Assembly: GCA_027295645.1 (NCBI GenBank)
Contig: JAPUKM010000239.1
Span: 1-16,554 of the forward strand
Direction: 5' to 3'
From: Chloroflexota bacterium
GTDB lineage: Bacteria > Chloroflexota > Dehalococcoidia > Lucifugimonadales > JAPUKM01
Length of the DNA: 16,554 bases
Shown: in pieces, positions 13,180-16,554 of the stretch
How positions within the stretch are numbered: position 1 is the first letter of the stretch
How the letters are laid out: each line of letters opens with the position of its first letter
Position numbers and translations under genes: made by a program
The notes under the pieces: model-generated
The model's database searches: none
What the model was told of the DNA's origin: nothing
Seen by the model: only the letters and a program-made list of their open reading frames with translations

Positions 13180-14384
13180 CCCGAGCTCTCCTCTCGCCTG
13201 ACCAGGCTCAAGGCATACGCCTTGAGCTCCCCTCGCTGTCTTCCGTATCTCCTCTCATCCACCTCACCACGTTGGAACCGGTCGTCCAGGGCAGCAATCG
13301 CCTGTGTCAGCGCGGGCCGGTCTAGGCCCATGCTTTCCATATTCCCCATCGACTCCACTCTCCGCACGGGAAGCCTCCTCAGCAGTGCCAGTAGGAGCAG
13401 CGTCGCTAGAGAGATGGCCAGGACCACAGACACCACCACTGCCGCCGAGCCGAGTCCGATCCACCCCTTGATTCGTTGCCAGAGGGAGGGCTGTGGCAGA
13501 TTGGTCAGAACCACCGCTATCCGTCCCTCCCTCTCGATACCCGCGGCGTTGAATATCTGGTACGTCGTATCTCCTATGGCTGTCAAGCCCAGGTCCTCCA
13601 GGTCCTCGGTCGCCACCGAGGCCACCTCATCAGAAACAAGCAGCCGGAACGTCTCCGCACCCGTCCCAAAGCGGCGCGACAGGTCAAGCTCATCTCCGCT
13701 GTATAGAATGAGATACGTGAACGCCACACCATACTCTCCCGGCGGCACCGGCGTGACCTGAGCGAAGCCCCGGTCGACCTGAAGGAGCTGCCCGCCCGGC
13801 AGCTCCGACTCCACCTCAAGGTTGACCGTCCCGAGAGGCAGCGGGAACCTGAGAAAATTCATCGGAGGCTCCTCCGTCAGGTTGGGCACGAAGGTTCGGT
13901 CCCCCTCATTGGCCACCGTGACTATCTCAAACGCTGAGATTGCGCGTGCCCTGGCATTCACACGCATGATAAACATGGAGGAGTCGCGTACAGAAAGTCC
14001 ATCCATGCTTCCGGTGGGCTCGTAGACCGTCAGCAGCACATCGCCTAGCTCTGACGACTCCCTGGTCAACTCCACCGAGTACTCTATGTCCTGATAGACT
14101 GCGCTGACCAGGTACAGCGGATCCCCCTGGGCTGGTATCCCCTGGAATACAAAGCGCCCCTGGGGATCGGGGACTGTTGTGCGGGTATCGATCAGCTCAC
14201 CCTCTCGAAACACGTGCAGGCTCACCTCCGCATCCGCGACGCCCGTAGCGCCGGCCGTCCCGTTCACCACGTGACCGGCTATTTCGCCCGGGTTCTCCTG
14301 GGCGGACACAGTAGCGGCCAGGGCGGCACCGAGCACGGCAGCCATCAGCAGCCCCATGCCAAGCGGTGCTACTCGACCCCTCAT
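13176..14384 (-). CDS. Secreted, membrane-anchored carboxypeptidase-regulatory-like protein in the ccm cluster
   Basis: A 402-residue protein with a clear signal peptide (cleavage likely after VSA at about 26-28). Residues about 33-115 look like a carboxypeptidase-regulatory/CNA-B-like beta-sandwich (GEIAGHVVNGT, DPQGRFVFQGIP, then YQDIEYSVEL). A second beta-rich region (about 130-300) has no motif I recognise. A membrane helix at about 314-336 is followed by a cytosolic tail with ALDDRFQRGEVDERRYGRQR at about 365-384, resembling SHOCT/CcmI-type short helices. It lies between the CcmI-like zinc-ribbon gene and TlpA with ATGA overlaps on both sides, so it is probably part of the cytochrome c maturation machinery. 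It may hold apocytochrome outside the membrane, but that is inference. Start ATG 14382-14384 follows GGGAGAGG. Confidence 0.82.
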   Translation of the reverse strand: MRGRVAPLGMGLLMAAVLGAALAATVSAQENPGEIAGHVVNGTAGATGVADAEVSLHVFREGELIDTRTTVPDPQGRFVFQGIPAQGDPLYLVSAVYQDIEYSVELTRESSELGDVLLTVYEPTGSMDGLSVRDSSMFIMRVNARARAISAFEIVTVANEGDRTFVPNLTEEPPMNFLRFPLPLGTVNLEVESELPGGQLLQVDRGFAQVTPVPPGEYGVAFTYLILYSGDELDLSRRFGTGAETFRLLVSDEVASVATEDLEDLGLTAIGDTTYQIFNAAGIEREGRIAVVLTNLPQPSLWQRIKGWIGLGSAAVVVSVVLAISLATLLLLALLRRLPVRRVESMGNMESMGLDRPALTQAIAALDDRFQRGEVDERRYGRQRGELKAYALSLVRREESSG

Positions 14385-14830
14385 TCCTCTCCCTGCGCAA
14401 CGCTACCCAAGCCTCCGCCCGGTGCCAGTGCGCCACAGTGGCTGCACTGCTCAGCGGTACTTCTCACCTCACGCCCGCACTCGAAACAGCGGCGGTCTTC
14501 ATCCCCAGCTGCCGGCAGCTTGCGGAGGGAGAGAATCTCCTCCTCAAGCTGCCGGTTCAGGGCCTCCAGCTCATCCTGCCGCCTCAGAAGCGCCGCCGCA
14601 CGAAGTCGGTTGGTCTGAAACCTGGCCTGATACTCCTCATCTGAGAAGTGTCCCAGATCGAAGTCCTGGCGGAGAATGCGGGTCTCCTGATACAGAGCAT
14701 TGCGCTCCTGTCGAAGCTTCTGGATGGGGTCCATAACAGCAGTGGCTGTGGGAGCAATCCTCCGAAGGAAGGGGAGCATCAGAGCCACCAGACCAGCGGC
14801 GGCCACTATGGCGCCAATCGCTACCGCCAC
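14381..14830 (-). CDS. CcmI-like membrane coiled-coil protein with C-terminal zinc ribbon
   Basis: A 149-residue protein. GTG 14828-14830 is chosen because GGAGG lies seven bases upstream and the reading begins directly with a membrane helix (AVAIGAIVAAAGLVALMLPF, residues 2-21); longer forms would run into ccmF. A helical coiled coil follows (about 35-105) with the pattern RQDFDLGHFSDEEYQARF, close to the L-D-G-x-SxxEY motif of the CcmI/CycH N-terminal part. The end has Cys pairs CFECG and CSHCG, a zinc ribbon. It lies 28 bases past ccmF and overlaps the next gene by ATGA. CcmI normally presents apocytochrome to CcmF using TPR repeats; here no TPR is seen and a zinc ribbon stands instead. 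Partner of CcmF is likely, exact role inferred. Confidence 0.78.
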   Translation of the reverse strand: MAVAIGAIVAAAGLVALMLPFLRRIAPTATAVMDPIQKLRQERNALYQETRILRQDFDLGHFSDEEYQARFQTNRLRAAALLRRQDELEALNRQLEEEILSLRKLPAAGDEDRRCFECGREVRSTAEQCSHCGALAPGGGLGSVAQGEE

Positions 14831-14858
14831 AAGCGCTCCTCCGTCCTTCCCTCCACAG

Positions 14859-16554
14859 CTAGTCCATGCCCGCGGGAGCGGGCTCCACCCGTCTCGGAAG
14901 CCGCGACCGGGCCAGCGACGGCTGACGCTCCGGCCATAGCGCCACCACCGTGCCCACAATCACCACCGGGCCGGCCAGCCATATCCACCACACCAGCGGA
15001 TTGATCAGAAACCGGAAAACCACCCTTCCGTCCTCCAGCGTCTCGCTGGACACCACGTACAGGTCCTCCACCGGCGTCGAGCGGACCGCCGCCTTTGTCG
15101 ATATCATCCTGAAGTCCGGGTAGAAAGCCCGCCATACCGTCATCTGCCGGGTCCCTTCGCCGCTCTTTGAAACCTCAACCGTGTTGAAGGACTCGATGCG
15201 GTCCGGTCTCTCCTGGGTTATCCCTCCCAGGTACTTGATGGTGTACTCTCCTACCTCCGTTTCCTCTCCTGGGGCAAGCACCACATCCTTCTGCGTGCTG
15301 AAGAATGATGAGCCGGTGATCCCAAGCGCCAGGAACACCACCGCAAGGTGGACAATGTACCCGCCGTAACGGGGCCTGTTGGCTGCGATCAGCCTCCCGA
15401 ATGCGATCGCATAGTTCTCGCCCTTTCTGTGCCGCACCCGGGTCCCTCGCGCCCATTCCTGGAGGATACCGCCACTGATCAGCCCACACAGCCCAAAGGC
15501 GATCAGCGGGTAGGGTTTGTGCATCCCCAGCAGTAGAAGCAACGCCACCACCGCCACACTCACAGATGCGGGTAGCAGCAACGCCTTTCTTATACTGCGC
15601 CAGGAGGCGTTCCGCCATGGCAGCAGCGGTCCCACACCCATCAGCAGAATCAAGGCCAGCAGCAACGGCCCGTTCACCTGGTTGTAGAACGGCTCTGCCA
15701 CGGTCACGGTCACACCGCGGAAGAGCTGCGAGATCAGGGGAAACACCACGCCCCACAGCGTCACGAAGGCCACACCGAGAAGCAGCAGGTTGTTGACCAG
15801 AAACGCCGCCTCCCTGGATAGCATCGACTCCAGGGGCCGCGAGCCTTTCAAGGCTCCGTACCTGAAGAAAAACACAGCGAAGGAGAATAGCAGGCTGAAT
15901 CCCAGAAACGCCAGGAAGACCCAGCCCAGGTTGGAGGCCCCGAAGGAGTGGACCGAGGGAACAGGTCCTCCGCGGTTTATGAAGATGCCGAACAGCGCCA
16001 ACGTGAAGGAGATGTTGACAAGAGCTATGTTCCACATCCGGAACATCCCCCGCCTCTTCTGCACCATCACAGAGTGGACAAACGCCGTCAGCCCCAGCCA
16101 TGGCATCAGCGCAGCGTTCTCAATCGGGTCCCACGCCCAGTAGCCACCCCAGCCAAGGATGGTGTAGGCCCACCATGCCCCCAGCAGCAGCCCGGTCCCA
16201 AGCATAGCCCAGACCACCAGCCCCCATACTCTGCCCGTATCCAACCAATCATCCACATTCCGGCCGGAAATGAGCGCTCCCATCGCGAAGGCAAAGGGCA
16301 CGGTCATCCCAATAAGCCCCGTCATCAGCACAGGCGGATGAATGAACATACCCGGATGCCTCAGTAGCGGATTGATCCCCTGACCGTCCGGAGGGGTGAA
16401 GGGAAGCGTATCGAACGGATTTGCCATGGTAACCATCACGGCCACAAAGAAGGCCAGTACAGCCATCATGATGGCATTGACGTACGGCATGCTCTCCTTG
16501 AGAGAATGAGGTGCCAGCAAAATCGCCAGGGCCGCCATGATAGAGAGTACAAGG
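14859..16554 (-). CDS. ccmF: CcmF, haem lyase subunit of cytochrome c maturation (partial, N-terminus beyond right edge)
   Basis: About 565 residues of a polytopic membrane protein are present and the frame is open at the right edge; the usual CcmF length of 620-700 residues means about 60-130 N-terminal residues are missing. The tryptophan-rich haem-handling motif WGGYWAWDPIEN is present (130-141, counting from the Met at 16536-16538), and INPLLRHPGMFIHPP at about 55-69 carries His residues conserved in the family. Many membrane helices are followed by a large external domain near the C-terminus (about 420-515) and a last helix. CcmF attaches haem delivered by CcmE to apocytochrome c. The stop at 14859-14861 lies 28 bases before the CcmI-like gene, and the three downstream genes form one unit with it. 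Confidence 0.95.
   Translation of the reverse strand, partial: LVLSIMAALAILLAPHSLKESMPYVNAIMMAVLAFFVAVMVTMANPFDTLPFTPPDGQGINPLLRHPGMFIHPPVLMTGLIGMTVPFAFAMGALISGRNVDDWLDTGRVWGLVVWAMLGTGLLLGAWWAYTILGWGGYWAWDPIENAALMPWLGLTAFVHSVMVQKRRGMFRMWNIALVNISFTLALFGIFINRGGPVPSVHSFGASNLGWVFLAFLGFSLLFSFAVFFFRYGALKGSRPLESMLSREAAFLVNNLLLLGVAFVTLWGVVFPLISQLFRGVTVTVAEPFYNQVNGPLLLALILLMGVGPLLPWRNASWRSIRKALLLPASVSVAVVALLLLLGMHKPYPLIAFGLCGLISGGILQEWARGTRVRHRKGENYAIAFGRLIAANRPRYGGYIVHLAVVFLALGITGSSFFSTQKDVVLAPGEETEVGEYTIKYLGGITQERPDRIESFNTVEVSKSGEGTRQMTVWRAFYPDFRMISTKAAVRSTPVEDLYVVSSETLEDGRVVFRFLINPLVWWIWLAGPVVIVGTVVALWPERQPSLARSRLPRRVEPAPAGMD

Noticed and set aside
14831..14959. N-terminal extension of the zinc-ribbon protein into ccmF
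   Set aside because: The extension is Trp/Arg-rich, lies over the ccmF end, and the GTG at 14830 has a good ribosome binding site directly before a membrane helix.
15175..16101. Long open frame of 308 codons on the minus strand
   Set aside because: It is a shifted frame within ccmF, whose protein has clear family motifs and membrane helices throughout. The shifted product has no coherent domain.

Overview
The window looks like a chromosome fragment from a moderately high-GC bacterium, most likely Chloroflexota (Dehalococcoidia / SAR202-like). This is inferred from the gene mix: TrzA-type amidohydrolase, cyclase-family hydrolase, cysteine hydrolase, PPOX-class flavoenzymes, small FmdB zinc ribbons, a Ser/Thr-kinase relic and an unusual cytochrome c maturation cluster. 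No rRNA, tRNA, CRISPR array, insertion sequence or phage gene was seen.

Left part (1-2700). A cysteine hydrolase (isochorismatase superfamily) runs off the left edge. After a 373-base gap comes a broken gene. A GTG-started kinase N-lobe fragment (749-877), with a good ribosome binding site and an extended -10 promoter, is joined out of frame to the C-terminal part of an extracellular protein with a fibronectin-III-like segment (826-1389). Convergent to it is a three-helix membrane protein of unknown function (1479-2300), followed by a perfect 13-bp inverted repeat and a small FmdB-type zinc ribbon.

Middle part (2700-7320). Two divergent units flank a compact promoter region near 4752-4827. 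Leftward lie a PPOX-class flavin/F420 protein, a cyclase-family (kynurenine-formamidase-like) hydrolase and an unknown 140-residue protein. Rightward lie a second FmdB-type protein, a TrzA/AtzA-type amidohydrolase and a CMP/dCMP-type deaminase. The enzymes are mostly hydrolases of amide, lactone or amino-heterocycle bonds, so a small catabolic island for a nitrogen-containing ring compound is a reasonable inference. The substrate cannot be named from sequence.

Right part (7440-12122). A classic MoxR AAA+ ATPase / DUF58 / membrane transglutaminase trio reads rightward. The MoxR start appears leaderless: a -35/-10 pair places the transcript start at or next to the ATG.

Far right (12138-16554). 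A small PPOX-family gene with its own promoter is convergent with, and overlaps by its stop codon, a leftward cytochrome c maturation operon. In reading order this is ccmF (truncated by the right edge), a membrane-anchored coiled-coil zinc-ribbon protein resembling CcmI at its core, a secreted carboxypeptidase-regulatory-like protein with a transmembrane anchor and a short CcmI/SHOCT-like tail, and a TlpA/CcmG-type thioredoxin. The last three overlap by ATGA junctions, which points to translational coupling and one functional module.
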